A stretch of DNA of 64,000 bases, taken from assembly GCF_009831625.1 (NCBI RefSeq), contig NZ_WUUS01000002.1, forward strand, positions 248,001-312,000, read 5' to 3'. Shown here in pieces: positions 9,003-18,253 of this stretch. A model generated the notes under the pieces. That model was given only the letters and a program-made list of their open reading frames with translations, had not been told where the DNA came from and made no database searches. Numbering within the stretch: the first letter of the stretch is position 1; every line of letters begins with the position of its first letter. The position numbers were made by a program, and so were the translations under genes. Source of the DNA: Halobaculum saliterrae. GTDB taxonomy: Archaea > Halobacteriota > Halobacteria > Halobacteriales > Haloferacaceae.

Positions 9003-10544
9003 CTACATTTCAAGGAATTCAACATCTGTGATCTCAAATCGGGCGCCCCCTTCTGTGCTGTCGGTGATGGACATTTCCCAGCCGTGCCCTGTCACGATGT
9101 CATGGACGATTTTGAGCCCGAAGCCCGTGCCCTCGGCTGTCGTTGAGTAGCCAGCTTGGAACACGTCCTCGCGTTCGGCATCCGGGATGCCGTCACCGTC
9201 GTCCGCCACAAAGAACCCCGATCCGTTAGCGAGGTCTCCCACCGTGATACTCACGCTCGGGCCCCCATGTTCGATCGCGTTACGAAACAGGTTCTCGAAC
9301 ACCTGTTGCAACCGACTCTCGTCGGCCACCACCGTGCCGTCGGTCGTCACGGTAAGGCTCGCAGCACCCGTCTCGACGGCCGCCCAACAGTCCTCGACAA
9401 GTGACGGGAGATGGATCGCGTCACGGCTGCCGACGACCTCGCCCTGCCGGGAGAGCACGAGCATGTCCTCGATCAGCCGCTCCATCCGGGTCAGTGCCCG
9501 GGCAGCGGTTTCGAGGTGGTCGCTCTCGCAGTCCTCTCCGGCAAGTTCGAGGTGGCCAGTCGCGATGTTGAGCGGGTTCCTGAGGTCGTGGGACACCAAC
9601 CCTGCGAACTCCTCCAAGCGGTCGCGCTCCCGGGTTAACTCCCGTTCCCGCTCGCGAAGTTGCGCTTCACGGTCAACTCGGGCGAGCACCTGCGTGACGG
9701 TACCGGCCCAGATTTCAGCCAGCGTGACGTCCGTCTCGTCGAACGAGTTGGGTTCGGTCGCCGCGATGTTGAGCACGCCATACTCGCCCAGCGGCAGGAC
9801 GAGTTCGCTCCGGAGCGGTGTCTCAGGATTGTACCGCTCCGGAACGTCCGTCAGGTCATCGATCACGCGAGATTCCTTCGTGGTGAACACCTCCCACGAG
9901 AGGCCCTCGCCCTCCTGATACGTTGGGATCGTACCGAGGAGGGCGTCACTCTGCTCTGAGGCCGCCGCGGGCGTTAGAGCGTTGCGGGCGTCATCGTAGA
10001 GCCAAAGCCCGACGATGGGAAAGTCGAGGATACGGTCGAGATACTGGATGGCAAGCTCAGCGGCCTCCTCCTGCGAGTCGGTTTGTAACAGGTCTTTGAC
10101 TGCTCTGTGGAGTCCTTCGAGGTACGTGTTCTGCTGGTGAACCTCGAGTTCGGCGAGCTTGCGGCTTGTGATATTGAGATGGCCCATCACGGCGAAGCGA
10201 TTTCCCTGATACTCAAATCCCTGTACTGTCATCAGGAACCACCGACGTTCAGAGGGAGAGTGACACGGATATTCGAGAGTGAACTGGGCCTGCTCGTTAG
10301 CGAGCACTTTTTCTACCCCATCGGCAGCCTCTTGGGCAGGTGCTTCATCTGCACCAGTCGTCACTGAGAGATAGTTTTCATCGATCATGGCGGCGTCCTC
10401 ACCAACGAGCCCATTCTCCAAACCGAACGCACGCCACTGGTCGTTTGTGTAAAGAATCGTTCCATCAGAAGCCAGAACAGCTGCTTCTGCTGGGAATACA
10501 TCCAAGGCGGTTATTAGAAGATCAGCACTTGGAGAGGAGACCAT
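9003..10544 (-). CDS. PAS-GAF sensor histidine kinase
   Basis: 513 residues, soluble. It has a PAS domain (about 15-125), a GAF domain (about 150-295), then a HisKA dimerisation helix with the phosphoacceptor H319 in VSHDLRNPLN, and an HATPase domain (about 410-510) with N-box FRNAIEHGG and G-boxes DDGDGIPD and GTGFGLKIV. The start at 10544 is preferred to an upstream ATG at 10565 because a TATA box lies 24 nt before it. There is no transmembrane segment, so it senses a cytoplasmic signal such as redox state, light or a ligand. No response regulator gene is adjacent. Confidence 0.88.
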   Translation of the reverse strand: MVSSPSADLLITALDVFPAEAAVLASDGTILYTNDQWRAFGLENGLVGEDAAMIDENYLSVTTGADEAPAQEAADGVEKVLANEQAQFTLEYPCHSPSERRWFLMTVQGFEYQGNRFAVMGHLNITSRKLAELEVHQQNTYLEGLHRAVKDLLQTDSQEEAAELAIQYLDRILDFPIVGLWLYDDARNALTPAAASEQSDALLGTIPTYQEGEGLSWEVFTTKESRVIDDLTDVPERYNPETPLRSELVLPLGEYGVLNIAATEPNSFDETDVTLAEIWAGTVTQVLARVDREAQLRERERELTRERDRLEEFAGLVSHDLRNPLNIATGHLELAGEDCESDHLETAARALTRMERLIEDMLVLSRQGEVVGSRDAIHLPSLVEDCWAAVETGAASLTVTTDGTVVADESRLQQVFENLFRNAIEHGGPSVSITVGDLANGSGFFVADDGDGIPDAEREDVFQAGYSTTAEGTGFGLKIVHDIVTGHGWEMSITDSTEGGARFEITDVEFLEM

Positions 10545-10564
10545 ACGGGAACTACGTAGTGGCA

Positions 10565-10572
10565 AATATAAG
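10565..10572 (-). promoter_or_regulatory. TATA box of the PAS-GAF kinase gene
   Basis: On the minus strand it reads CTTATATT, centred about 24 nt before the ATG at 10544. It decides between two possible starts in favour of the shorter protein. Confidence 0.55.
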
Positions 10573-10711
10573 ACCTCGTAATCGAATACTTCTCAGAGAT
10601 TCAGCTCTGGGCTAGTCGGAAATAGAGTGCATGAGGCACCTACAATATTATTCTATCAATTGTTTAGATATGACCGGAGAATCTATTACTGGTTCCCACG
10701 CGGTTGTTTCC

Positions 10712-10858
10712 ATGCCTGAATGTCAAAACTGTGGGGCTCACGTAACCGAGCGATATGCCCGGGTATTCACTCCCGAAGGAATCACTGAGCCACGGATTTG
10801 TCCAAGTTGCGAGGACAAGACACGCGGAAAACATGGGATTCGAGAGAAGCGAACGTAA
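10712..10858 (+). CDS. Small zinc-ribbon protein (DUF7563-like)
   Basis: 48 residues with two Cys pairs: CQNC at 5-8 and CPSC around 30-33. The opening MPECQNCGAHVTERYARVF is characteristic of a small haloarchaeal zinc-finger family. The likely role is nucleic-acid or protein binding; no function is established. An upstream ATG at 10631 would add 27 residues that do not look like protein and was rejected. Confidence 0.7.
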   Translation: MPECQNCGAHVTERYARVFTPEGITEPRICPSCEDKTRGKHGIREKRT

Positions 10859-10903
10859 TCTGGCTGAAACGCTCTGTTAGAAGAATACAGAGTATTAATC
10901 AGG

Positions 10904-11323
10904 TCAGGGCGTAGTTCTTTCCGCGAGAGTCTGAGTGGTTTCTCCAGATCCCGAAGACCAGATCACACGGACAGTAGATCCACTGGAGACATTCCCAAGT
11001 TCAGCAGAGTCGCCTGCTGAAACCGATGAATCGAACTGCGTGACTACGACGGCAGCGGTATCAGTGGTGTTTAATGTCACTGTCGACCCACCTGCGATCG
11101 TGTTGCCACCCGTATGCGTAGCCGTGACGTTGTAGACGCCGCTATTCTCTTCGAAGTCGAATTGGAAGTTCGCATTTGGTGCTGTCTGTTGGACGCTGTT
11201 CCCTAACCCAAGGACGAACGATCCGATGACGGCTGCGAGGATAACCGTAATTGCAACCATTAGAATCACACCAATAACTGGCGAGACTGCACGATCATCT
11301 GTAAAGACTTGTTTGATGTTCAT
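10904..11323 (-). CDS. Archaeal type IV pilin (PilA-like)
   Basis: 139 residues. The N-terminus has the haloarchaeal class III signal [18 protein letters not shown], followed by a long hydrophobic helix and a Ser/Thr/Gly-rich beta domain. The prepilin peptidase PibD would cut just before the hydrophobic stretch. The mature protein would polymerise through this helix into adhesion pili. No pil ATPase or platform gene lies nearby, so it must use machinery encoded elsewhere. A start six codons upstream is possible but would lengthen the short leader atypically. Confidence 0.85.
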   Translation of the reverse strand: MNIKQVFTDDRAVSPVIGVILMVAITVILAAVIGSFVLGLGNSVQQTAPNANFQFDFEENSGVYNVTATHTGGNTIAGGSTVTLNTTDTAAVVVTQFDSSVSAGDSAELGNVSSGSTVRVIWSSGSGETTQTLAERTTP

Positions 11324-11521
11324 TTTGTGTACCCAACACACGACATCCTAGTGAGACTGCGTTAGTGCTGCAAATAATGCCTCACAGTGACTTGTATGTT
11401 ATATAGATATATGCGAAGTAAGTATATAAATCCATAGTGACAAGTGATACCAATCTGGGTAGTACTGGTAAAAGATGATTCAGCATCTCATTGAGTGGAT
11501 TGCGGAAATTCAAGGAGAAGG

Positions 11522-11552
11522 CTCTGCCCTTCAGGGCGGAGAGGATGTCAAT
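11522..11552 (+). repeat. IS200/IS605 right-end-like hairpin relic
   Basis: An 8-bp stem (CTCTGCCC, loop TTCA, GGGCGGAG with one wobble) is followed by AGGATGTCA. Hairpins of this form ending in GGATGTCA mark the 3' end of haloarchaeal TnpB-type elements, where they also form part of the guide RNA. No tnpB frame is attached here, so this is probably a solo end or remnant. Confidence 0.5.
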
Positions 11553-11572
11553 TAGAAATACTAACCACGAGA

Positions 11573-11594
11573 TGTACCGGAGAAGTCCGGTACA
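11573..11594 (+). repeat. Perfect 9-bp stem-loop
   Basis: TGTACCGGA and TCCGGTACA flank a GAAG tetraloop. It follows the IS605-like hairpin by 30 nt and precedes a third hairpin (GGCGAA-ATTTA-TTCGCC, 11611-11627). The three together resemble the folded ends of a small non-autonomous element or a structured RNA. No function is assigned. Confidence 0.5.
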
Positions 11595-11728
11595 CATCAT
11601 GTGTTGGGTAGGCGAAATTTATTCGCCAGTATCCTACAGTCAACTCAAGTATATAAGGACTCTTATGGAAGTTGATAGGCGGTGTATTCAGCACCATCAT
11701 TAATCTGAATTGAGTCCTGTGACGATGT

Positions 11729-13180
11729 ATGAGTGTCATCGATGGCGGTAGGGATAGCGCTATCCGCATTTTACACGTAGATGACGAGCCAGAATTTGGC
11801 GATCTCGTTCAGACGTTTCTCCAACGCGAAGATGACGACTTCGAGGTAATCACCGAGACAAGTGCGCGTGATGGGCTTGCCCGTCTGCAATCCGATAGCA
11901 TCGATTGTATCGTGAGCGACCATGATATGCCAGAAATGAACGGGTTGGAGTTCTTGAACTCGGTTCGAGGGCCATATCCAGAGATACCGTTCATCCTCTT
12001 TACTGGCAAAGGTAGCGAAGAGGTCGCTAGTGAGGCTATCAGTAAAGGCGTCACTGACTACCTGCAGAAAGGTGGTGGGACAGACCAGTACGACGTGTTA
12101 GCCAACCGGATTCGCAACAGCGTCGATCAGTTTCGAACCCAGCACGAACTCGAACGAAGCCGACAGTTCCTCGATCGAGTGTTGAGTCTGAGTCCTGCTG
12201 CTGTCGTCGTGCTTGACGGAAATGGGGGCATTATCCGTGCGAACGAATTGGCCGAGACGACGCTCGGCCTCTCGGAAGCCATAATCACGACCCGCAATTT
12301 CAAAGATGCAGACTGGGAAATCGTGGATGCAGACGGGAATCCAGTTCCCGACGATGCACTCCCCTTCCAACAAGTGCTAGACACTGGTGAACCAGTCTAT
12401 GACGTCGAACACGGAATTCGTCGCCCCGATGGAGAGATAGTCTGGCTCTCAATTAATGCAGCCCCACTCTGGGAGGACGCAGATTCCATTGAGCATGTGA
12501 TTGCAGTCCTCTCGGACGAGTCGGCAAAACTGGATCACGAGCGGGCGCAGGCGCAGACTATTCGGCAGTTGGAAAGTTTCGGGGACGTTCTCTCTCACGA
12601 CCTCGGAAATATCCTGAACATTGCGCAGGGGCGGCTTGCATTAGCACGTGAAACGGGTGAGGATGAACACTTCGAACCGGCAGAGAGGTCGCTGACGAGA
12701 GCAGTGGCGATGTTAAAGGAATTGACGACCGCTATCAAAGCAGGCACACTCGTCGATGAGGTGAACGCGGTTGATGCTTCGGCAGTCTTCGCTGATGCGT
12801 GGGAGTCACAAGAGACGAAACAGGCTACAAAAGACGTTCAGGGGCCTATCCACATCACCGCAAACAAAACCGCGTTGGTACGACTGTTCGAGAACCTGAT
12901 CCGCAACAGCTTGGAACACGGAACAGAGACGGTTACCATCCGCCTTGGTGTTCTCCCAAACGGATTCTACGTTGAAGACGATGGCCCGGGAATCGCCGAA
13001 GATGACCGACAAACAGTGTTTGAGGCAGGATATACCACCAAGGAGAGCGGCACGGGAACTGGTCTTACGAGCGTCCACCAAATTGCCCTCGCCCACGGAT
13101 GGAAAGTGCGGGCCATTGAGGGAACAGACGGTGGGGCGCGATTTGAATTTACGAACGTAGAGCGACCGGCGTCTGGATAA
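11729..13180 (+). CDS. Response regulator-PAS-histidine kinase hybrid
   Basis: 483 residues. The receiver domain (about 12-130) has acidic residues D18-D19, phosphoacceptor D64 in SDHDMP and a Lys in FTGKG. A PAS domain (about 145-265) comes next. The HisKA helix carries H290 in LSHDLGNILN, where the usual N-P after HDL is N-I. The HATPase domain ends the protein, with N-box RNSLEHG, DDGPGIAEDD and SGTGTGLTSV. Domain order is receiver first, kinase last, a common haloarchaeal arrangement in which the receiver tunes the kinase. A TATA-like TATATAAG near 11648-11656 predicts a leader of about 50 nt. Confidence 0.85.
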   Translation: MSVIDGGRDSAIRILHVDDEPEFGDLVQTFLQREDDDFEVITETSARDGLARLQSDSIDCIVSDHDMPEMNGLEFLNSVRGPYPEIPFILFTGKGSEEVASEAISKGVTDYLQKGGGTDQYDVLANRIRNSVDQFRTQHELERSRQFLDRVLSLSPAAVVVLDGNGGIIRANELAETTLGLSEAIITTRNFKDADWEIVDADGNPVPDDALPFQQVLDTGEPVYDVEHGIRRPDGEIVWLSINAAPLWEDADSIEHVIAVLSDESAKLDHERAQAQTIRQLESFGDVLSHDLGNILNIAQGRLALARETGEDEHFEPAERSLTRAVAMLKELTTAIKAGTLVDEVNAVDASAVFADAWESQETKQATKDVQGPIHITANKTALVRLFENLIRNSLEHGTETVTIRLGVLPNGFYVEDDGPGIAEDDRQTVFEAGYTTKESGTGTGLTSVHQIALAHGWKVRAIEGTDGGARFEFTNVERPASG

Positions 13181-13341
13181 AAAACACACGCCGGGTGGGC
13201 ATTTGACAACCCTGTTCAAGATATGCAGCAGATAGTTCACATTCTTTCAGAGCGACAGATACAGTAGAACCGAGAAAACATTAACAAAATCTGATAGAAA
13301 CTACTGGAATTCAAATAAGTATCATCCCATGAGTAACGGTT

Positions 13342-14346
13342 TCACTTCGCATCTGCCAGATTGGCGTTCTCGTCAGTAGCGAGCTTGAACACGTCGACAA
13401 GGTTATACATCTGATCGCTCATCATGCTAAGTTGCTGGGCGTTTGCCGCAACCTCTTCCATTGCATCAGACTGTTCATCGATCCCAGCAGAGATTTGCTG
13501 GATTGACGTTGTTATTTCTTCATTCATACTCGCTGTATCATCGATCACGCCGCTGATCGCTTCGGCATTCTCGGCCTGAGACTCGACGGCGTCAGTGATC
13601 TCTTTGAGTCCCGTACTCGTCTCATTTGCCCGTTCATCGATCCGTTCGAGGCGTTCGACGAGACTCTCCACTTCGTCGGCGCCATCTGCGACCTCACTGT
13701 TGGCCTCAGTAATACTCTCGACGAGATCTGCTGTTTGCTCTTGTACGTTCGTTATGATCCCGTCGATCTCGTCAGCCGATTTCTGTGACTCCTCGGCGAG
13801 GTTTTTGACTTCGTTGGCAACGACTGCGAATCCCTCGCCAGCTTCGCCAGCACGAGCCGCTTCGATGTTGGCGTTTAACGCTAGCATATTCGTCTGGTCG
13901 GCAATCTCTGCAATCATGTCGATAATCTCGCCGACTTCCTCCATGCTCTCCTCGAGAGAGTCAATTCGTTGTGCAACCATCGAAGTCGCATCGGTGGCAT
14001 CACGAATCTGATCGACTGTCTCCATCGCATCATCAACACCATTTGAGGCGATGTCAGCAACCTCCTCCGACTGTGAGTCGATCTGCTGGATAGACGCGGT
14101 GATCTCCTCGATTGACGCGGAGAGATTATCGACGTTCTCGTTCGCCTGTTGGGTTTCCTCAGCGAGATTCTCAGCTCCCCCTGCAAGTTCGACCGAAGAG
14201 GCATCGATCTGCTGAATCGAGGCAGTAACCTCCTCACTATTCGCACTGAGTGATTTGCTTGTGCTACTCAATTCGTCGGCGTTGTCGGTCAGGGTCTCGA
14301 CGATCTCCTGAATGTTCTCAACAGCCCATTCGGTCAGTTCGATATA
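13342..14346 (-). pseudogene. Methyl-accepting transducer (Htr), N-terminally truncated
   Basis: Only the cytoplasmic signalling part remains. The MCP hairpin tip ([21 protein letters not shown]) is intact and surrounded by heptad-rich coiled coil with EE/QQ methylation-type sites. The open frame begins right after a TGA at 14347-14349. Homologous-looking sequence starts with [14 protein letters not shown] at 14340, so the sensory domain, membrane helices and HAMP are gone. The first possible start is a TTG at 14271. The break coincides with a change in sequence character. If translated it would be a soluble CheA/CheW-binding fragment. I regard it as broken by a rearrangement. Confidence 0.7.
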
Positions 14347-14500
14347 TCATTATGCAGTTTACCCGGAGTATGTACGCCACAAAACGCCGGTCAGGCTCCC
14401 TCCAAACGACGAAACGGGACAATACACTGCGGCCCAACAACCACTTTGGCTTAGTCCAGTAAGCAAAAGTGGTATGTGGCGACCCCAAGCCCTCAGGTGA
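14342..14500 (+). pseudogene. C-terminal coding fragment cut at the same breakpoint
   Basis: The plus frame reads as plausible protein (YAVYPEYVRHKTPVRLPPND, later LSPVSKSGMWRPQAL) to a TGA at 14498-14500. It begins exactly where the truncated transducer on the other strand ends. An ATG at 14312 exists only inside the transducer sequence. The parent protein was not recognised. Two unrelated genes cut at one point indicate a deletion or recombination junction. Confidence 0.4.
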
Positions 14501-14704
14501 GCCATGGTGCTCACATCGAGAATGACGGACAGGCCGCGTTCGCTCCCCCGAGGCAGTATCTGGCTCTTTGAGGCGTCGTCGCGCAGTGACGGGGGCTTCG
14601 AACGTGACCGGGGACAGCGAGCGAGTGAAGGACGACCCGAGAGATTCGTCCGTTTCTCTTCGGCGGGGGCGTTCGAGATGTCGTTGACCGAGAGTACTCA
14701 CCGT
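14501..14704. other. Intergenic region between island and GC-rich sequence
   Basis: No gene was recognised. At its left edge is an inverted repeat GTGAGC...GCTCAC (14494-14511) that could act as a terminator for the fragment before it. Confidence 0.3.
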
Positions 14705-15811
14705 TCAGGGATCGGCCCCGTCGGCGACATCGGTCTTCGTCAGTGAGTCCGTGACGATACCGTTTTCGTTGACGACCTCGACCGTGATGTCGTACGTATC
14801 GCCGCCGACTCCGCCCTGATCGTAGGTAACCGTTCCAGTTGGCGTGTCGGTACTCGTCTCGGTCTCGTCGGCCCAACTGTTCGATCGGTTGTCGAAGGTG
14901 ACGCGGACCTCCTGCAGACTGCTCGTGTTCCCTACCTCGTAATCGACGACGTAGTGGGCGTTGGTGTACTGCTCGTTGTCCGTGATCGTGAAGCCGACGA
15001 CGACGGGGTCGTTCGGGCCACCGCCGATAGCGTCGTTGTCCTGCGGGTTATTCCCGTCCGCGACGTCCGTCAGGACCCGCTGCAGTGCGAGGCCGTCCGC
15101 GTCGTAGACCCGCATCTCGAACTCGTAGGTCGACCCGGCTGTTCCGCCGTCGGAGCCGGACTCCGGGATCCGAAAGACGTGTTCGACGTCGGTGCTCGTG
15201 TACGTCCGCGTCGGGATCCACCCCCGGTCGAGGTTCCTGACGACCACCTCGAACGACTGGAACGTATCGACGTTCTGGAGCCGGTAGGAGAGGTAGAAGA
15301 ACGCGTTGTTGTTCGTCGTGCGGTCCTCCAGGTTGCGGAGGAAGTTTCGGACCCCGAGGCTTCGACTGAGGGAGATCTTCGTTGACGATCCAGCCGTCGC
15401 GGTGACATCGAACGTGAGGGCGTTCTCGCCGCCCGCAGCGTCCGCGGAGAGGGTGACGGTGAACGCTCGGGACTCCTCCGGTTGTATCGTTCGACTGGCC
15501 GGCGACACCGTGCCCGAGGCTCCCGGGAGTTCGACGGAGACGGTGAGCGGTGTGCTCGCGTTGTTCGTCACCGTGACGAGTTCCTGACCGCTCTGACCCG
15601 CGTCAACGAACGGCGGTATTGAGAGACCCAGCAGCGCGTTGGGATCCGACGCCGACTGAACGTCGACCGGCCGCGAGAGTCGAGACGTGGAGAAGGCCCC
15701 GGACGACGAGATGAGCGCGCCCGAAACGGCCGCACCGCCGAGCAAATAGAGGAACCGGCGGCGACTCGATCCCCCACCACCGGCTCGGGATCGTCGCCTC
15801 CGTCCTGGCAT
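14705..15811 (-). CDS. Tat-exported protein of unknown function with beta-sandwich repeats
   Basis: 368 residues. The N-terminus is basic with SSRRRFLYLLGGAAVSGAL, a twin-arginine signal, so the folded protein is exported. The rest is Thr/Ser/Asp-rich and predicted beta. Its first part resembles Ig-like sandwiches (VTVTNNASTPLTVSVELPG), followed by two domains each ending with a TDVADG motif, at about 263-268 and 361-366, which suggests an internal repeat. Surface or S-layer-associated function is possible but unproven. The start at 15811 follows from a TATA box 25 nt upstream; a longer frame from 15883 would bury the Tat signal. Confidence 0.75.
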   Translation of the reverse strand: MPGRRRRSRAGGGGSSRRRFLYLLGGAAVSGALISSSGAFSTSRLSRPVDVQSASDPNALLGLSIPPFVDAGQSGQELVTVTNNASTPLTVSVELPGASGTVSPASRTIQPEESRAFTVTLSADAAGGENALTFDVTATAGSSTKISLSRSLGVRNFLRNLEDRTTNNNAFFYLSYRLQNVDTFQSFEVVVRNLDRGWIPTRTYTSTDVEHVFRIPESGSDGGTAGSTYEFEMRVYDADGLALQRVLTDVADGNNPQDNDAIGGGPNDPVVVGFTITDNEQYTNAHYVVDYEVGNTSSLQEVRVTFDNRSNSWADETETSTDTPTGTVTYDQGGVGGDTYDITVEVVNENGIVTDSLTKTDVADGADP

Positions 15812-15832
15812 ACCCGGCCCTAAAATGAATGT

Positions 15833-15840
15833 AATATATA
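15833..15840 (-). promoter_or_regulatory. TATA box of the Tat-exported protein gene
   Basis: The minus strand reads TATATATT, centred about 26 nt before the ATG at 15811. It fits a leaderless transcript. Confidence 0.55.
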
Positions 15841-16096
15841 ACGTTTCGGCTCGGCGATCGCGACAGGTAGTGGCCGATCTCACGGGTATCCGACGCTCCA
15901 GCGGGTCACGTCGGAGCCGCGATCGTGACAGGCAGGCCGGTCATCACGGTCGAGGTCGTGATCGTGAGATCGGCAGTCGAGTCGACACCCGAACCCATCA
16001 TGGACGGATTCCCGAACGTGGTTCCTCCGGACATCGTGGCGGGCAGCGTCATGGAATGAACTCCTCACAACCAGCTCCAGACCCCTGAATACGAGG

Positions 16097-17269
16097 TCAC
16101 TGTTCGTCCGTGCTCGTGGTATCGCTATCCGACGAAGCCGTGTCGGCATCGTCCTCCTGTATCTCATCAACGTCGGCGCCGGTCCCCTCGGCGAGTTCGG
16201 GGTCCGACTCGACGGGGTCGCCGTGTAGGAGCTCGGGAAGGACGATCCGGGCCGCCTCGAGCATGAGGACGAACACGATCGGGAGGAGGAAGAACCCGTA
16301 CCAGCCGAACAGGATGGGACCGAGGATGTATGCGAAGAGGAGGATGATCGGGTCGAGTTTCTGGCCCGAGATGTACGGCTGGATCACCGACTGGGGGAGG
16401 ATATCGAGCACGAGAACGTACGCGACGAGGACGGCCCCGACGAAGACGTACTGCCCGTCCCCTCCACGTGTCGTTGCGACCGCGAGGTACGCGACGACGG
16501 GGACGTACACGACCTTGCCGACGATGATCGGGATGAGGCTGGCGAAGCCTGTCAGTACCCCGAGCGTGAACACCATCGGGATCCGCGCCCCGGGCGGCGC
16601 GACGAGGTTGGTAATCGCGTAGGCTGCCATCGCTATCACGGACATCATGAGCGCGAACAGGAAGTTGCCGAAGAAGATCGACTGGAGGTCGACGTCGACG
16701 GCCTTCGTGTAGGAGTAAACCGTCTCGTCGGGACCCCCGACCAGTTCCGCGAACACCCCCGAGAGCGCCTCGTCGTGTACGAGCAGGGCATACGACAGCG
16801 TTACCGCGAGAGACAACAGGAGGATCGTCCCGAACAAGGCATCGAGGACGTTCAATCCCTGCTGAAGGGCGGACCCGAACAGTAGGTCGGTCAGTTGGTC
16901 GATCGATGGCGGATCTCTGAGCAACGAACCCGGACCGTCCCCCTCGATATCGACCCCCGAGACACGCGAGCCGAGCATCGAGAAGACGGTCTCGTCGAAC
17001 TGTCGCCGGATCTGCTGAACCATTCGAACCCCCGCGTACAGCGAGAGCAGAACGATCGGGAGGAGGACGGCGAGCGCAGTCGCTCCCGCCGCGAGCCGCT
17101 TGGACCCGAAGGCCGCCGTGAAGCGGTTACATATCGGACGAGTCGCGTAGTACCCGAACAGCCCGAGGACGAGTACGCCGACGAAGGAGTGCCCGATGAA
17201 CACGGCGGCTGCCGCGAGAGCCGCCACGTAGATCCACCAGAACACGTCGTTGCGGACTGATAGCGTCAT
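16097..17269 (-). CDS. AI-2E family transporter
   Basis: 390 residues with about eight hydrophobic helices: a pair at the N-terminus, a cytoplasmic insert around 85-145 and a C-terminal bundle. The segments LTGFASLIPIIVGKVVYVPV and PYISGQKLDPIILLFAYILG are typical of the AI-2E/UPF0118 family. The last 50 residues are an acidic, Asp/Thr/Ser-rich tail. Relatives export autoinducer-2 or act as cation/H+ antiporters; the substrate is unknown here. It is probably transcribed on its own; the next upstream gene diverges. Confidence 0.85.
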   Translation of the reverse strand: MTLSVRNDVFWWIYVAALAAAAVFIGHSFVGVLVLGLFGYYATRPICNRFTAAFGSKRLAAGATALAVLLPIVLLSLYAGVRMVQQIRRQFDETVFSMLGSRVSGVDIEGDGPGSLLRDPPSIDQLTDLLFGSALQQGLNVLDALFGTILLLSLAVTLSYALLVHDEALSGVFAELVGGPDETVYSYTKAVDVDLQSIFFGNFLFALMMSVIAMAAYAITNLVAPPGARIPMVFTLGVLTGFASLIPIIVGKVVYVPVVAYLAVATTRGGDGQYVFVGAVLVAYVLVLDILPQSVIQPYISGQKLDPIILLFAYILGPILFGWYGFFLLPIVFVLMLEAARIVLPELLHGDPVESDPELAEGTGADVDEIQEDDADTASSDSDTTSTDEQ

Positions 17270-17446
17270 CGGACAGTCACCTCCGACCGCTTCCGTTCAC
17301 GGTGGAGGCGGCCGCTCGGCACGAGGATCGCCCCCAGGTCGGGATCCAACGGTTCCACGAGCGCCGGGCGAGGACTCTTTGAGCGACGAGGACCTCCGGC
17401 ACTTGACCAGTCCCACTCCGACACGTGGTACTGACTCGTGATACGA

Positions 17447-18001
17447 TCATCGTGGGAAGAGCCGGCGCCGTTGGGCAGCCGTTGTAGTGAGATACGCCAC
17501 CGCGACGTGAACGACCACCATCACCGCGAGAAAGCCGACGTTGATCCATCCGGCGTTGTACCAGACGAGGTCGATACCCCACGACCCGTCGAGGAACGGC
17601 CACAGCGGTTCGATGGGCGTCGAGATGTCCGGCGCGGAGAGCATATCCGCGAACACGTGAGCGAGCCCCCCGGCAAGGAACCCGAGGAACGAGAACAGGA
17701 ACAGTCGACGCCGACCGAACTGCTCGCCGCCGGTCCAGTCGTCGAATCGCTCGGCGACCAGCGCCGCGATGATCGCCCCGCCGACCAGCGCCGCACAGGT
17801 CACGAACACCACTGTGTGGGTCACCCCGTGGTGATGGATCACCCCGGGGAACAGAACTGCGAGCCACAGATCGATATCCGGGAGCAGCGAGGCGACTGCC
17901 GCGATGGCGACGAACGCGACGCTCGTCCTGCCGGTCCAGAACTGCCACGCCGGAAGCGCGAACAGCAATCCGAACGCGACATGGCCCGTTATGTCTACCA
18001 T
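17447..18001 (-). CDS. YdjM-like membrane-bound metal-dependent hydrolase
   Basis: 184 residues with four or five hydrophobic helices. It carries the family signatures: MVDITGHVAFG at the start, SLLPDIDL around 38-45, then HHHGVTHT (the His-rich metal site) and HVFADML. Members of PF04307 are annotated as metal-dependent hydrolases, but activity has rarely been shown. A second member lies at 55188-55850. Confidence 0.8.
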   Translation of the reverse strand: MVDITGHVAFGLLFALPAWQFWTGRTSVAFVAIAAVASLLPDIDLWLAVLFPGVIHHHGVTHTVVFVTCAALVGGAIIAALVAERFDDWTGGEQFGRRRLFLFSFLGFLAGGLAHVFADMLSAPDISTPIEPLWPFLDGSWGIDLVWYNAGWINVGFLAVMVVVHVAVAYLTTTAAQRRRLFPR

Positions 18002-18043
18002 TGGCCCCGATCCCGACCGGACTCGGTAGCGATCGTCGTGAGC

Positions 18044-18253
18044 CTACAGGATGTACGTGACAATGGCGAGTACGATGAAGATGATGACCAGCCATTTCGC
18101 GATATCCATACTGACCCCGGCCACGCCGCTTGCTCCCACCACGGCCGCGATCACGGCCAGCACGAGGAAGACGATCGCGAGACCGATGAGGTCGCCTCCG
18201 AACTGGAGAAGACTGAGCGCGACGTTGTCGAGTACGACCTGTGCGGATACCAT
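18044..18253 (-). CDS. DUF1328-like small membrane protein
   Basis: 69 residues with two hydrophobic helices (about 20-42 and 52-69). The pattern of Ala/Val-rich helix, [14 protein letters not shown] linker, then [13 protein letters not shown] matches the UPF0391/DUF1328 family found in bacteria and haloarchaea, where it is often stress-related. Same strand as the YdjM-like gene 42 nt downstream, so the two may form an operon. Confidence 0.7.
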   Translation of the reverse strand: MVSAQVVLDNVALSLLQFGGDLIGLAIVFLVLAVIAAVVGASGVAGVSMDIAKWLVIIFIVLAIVTYIL

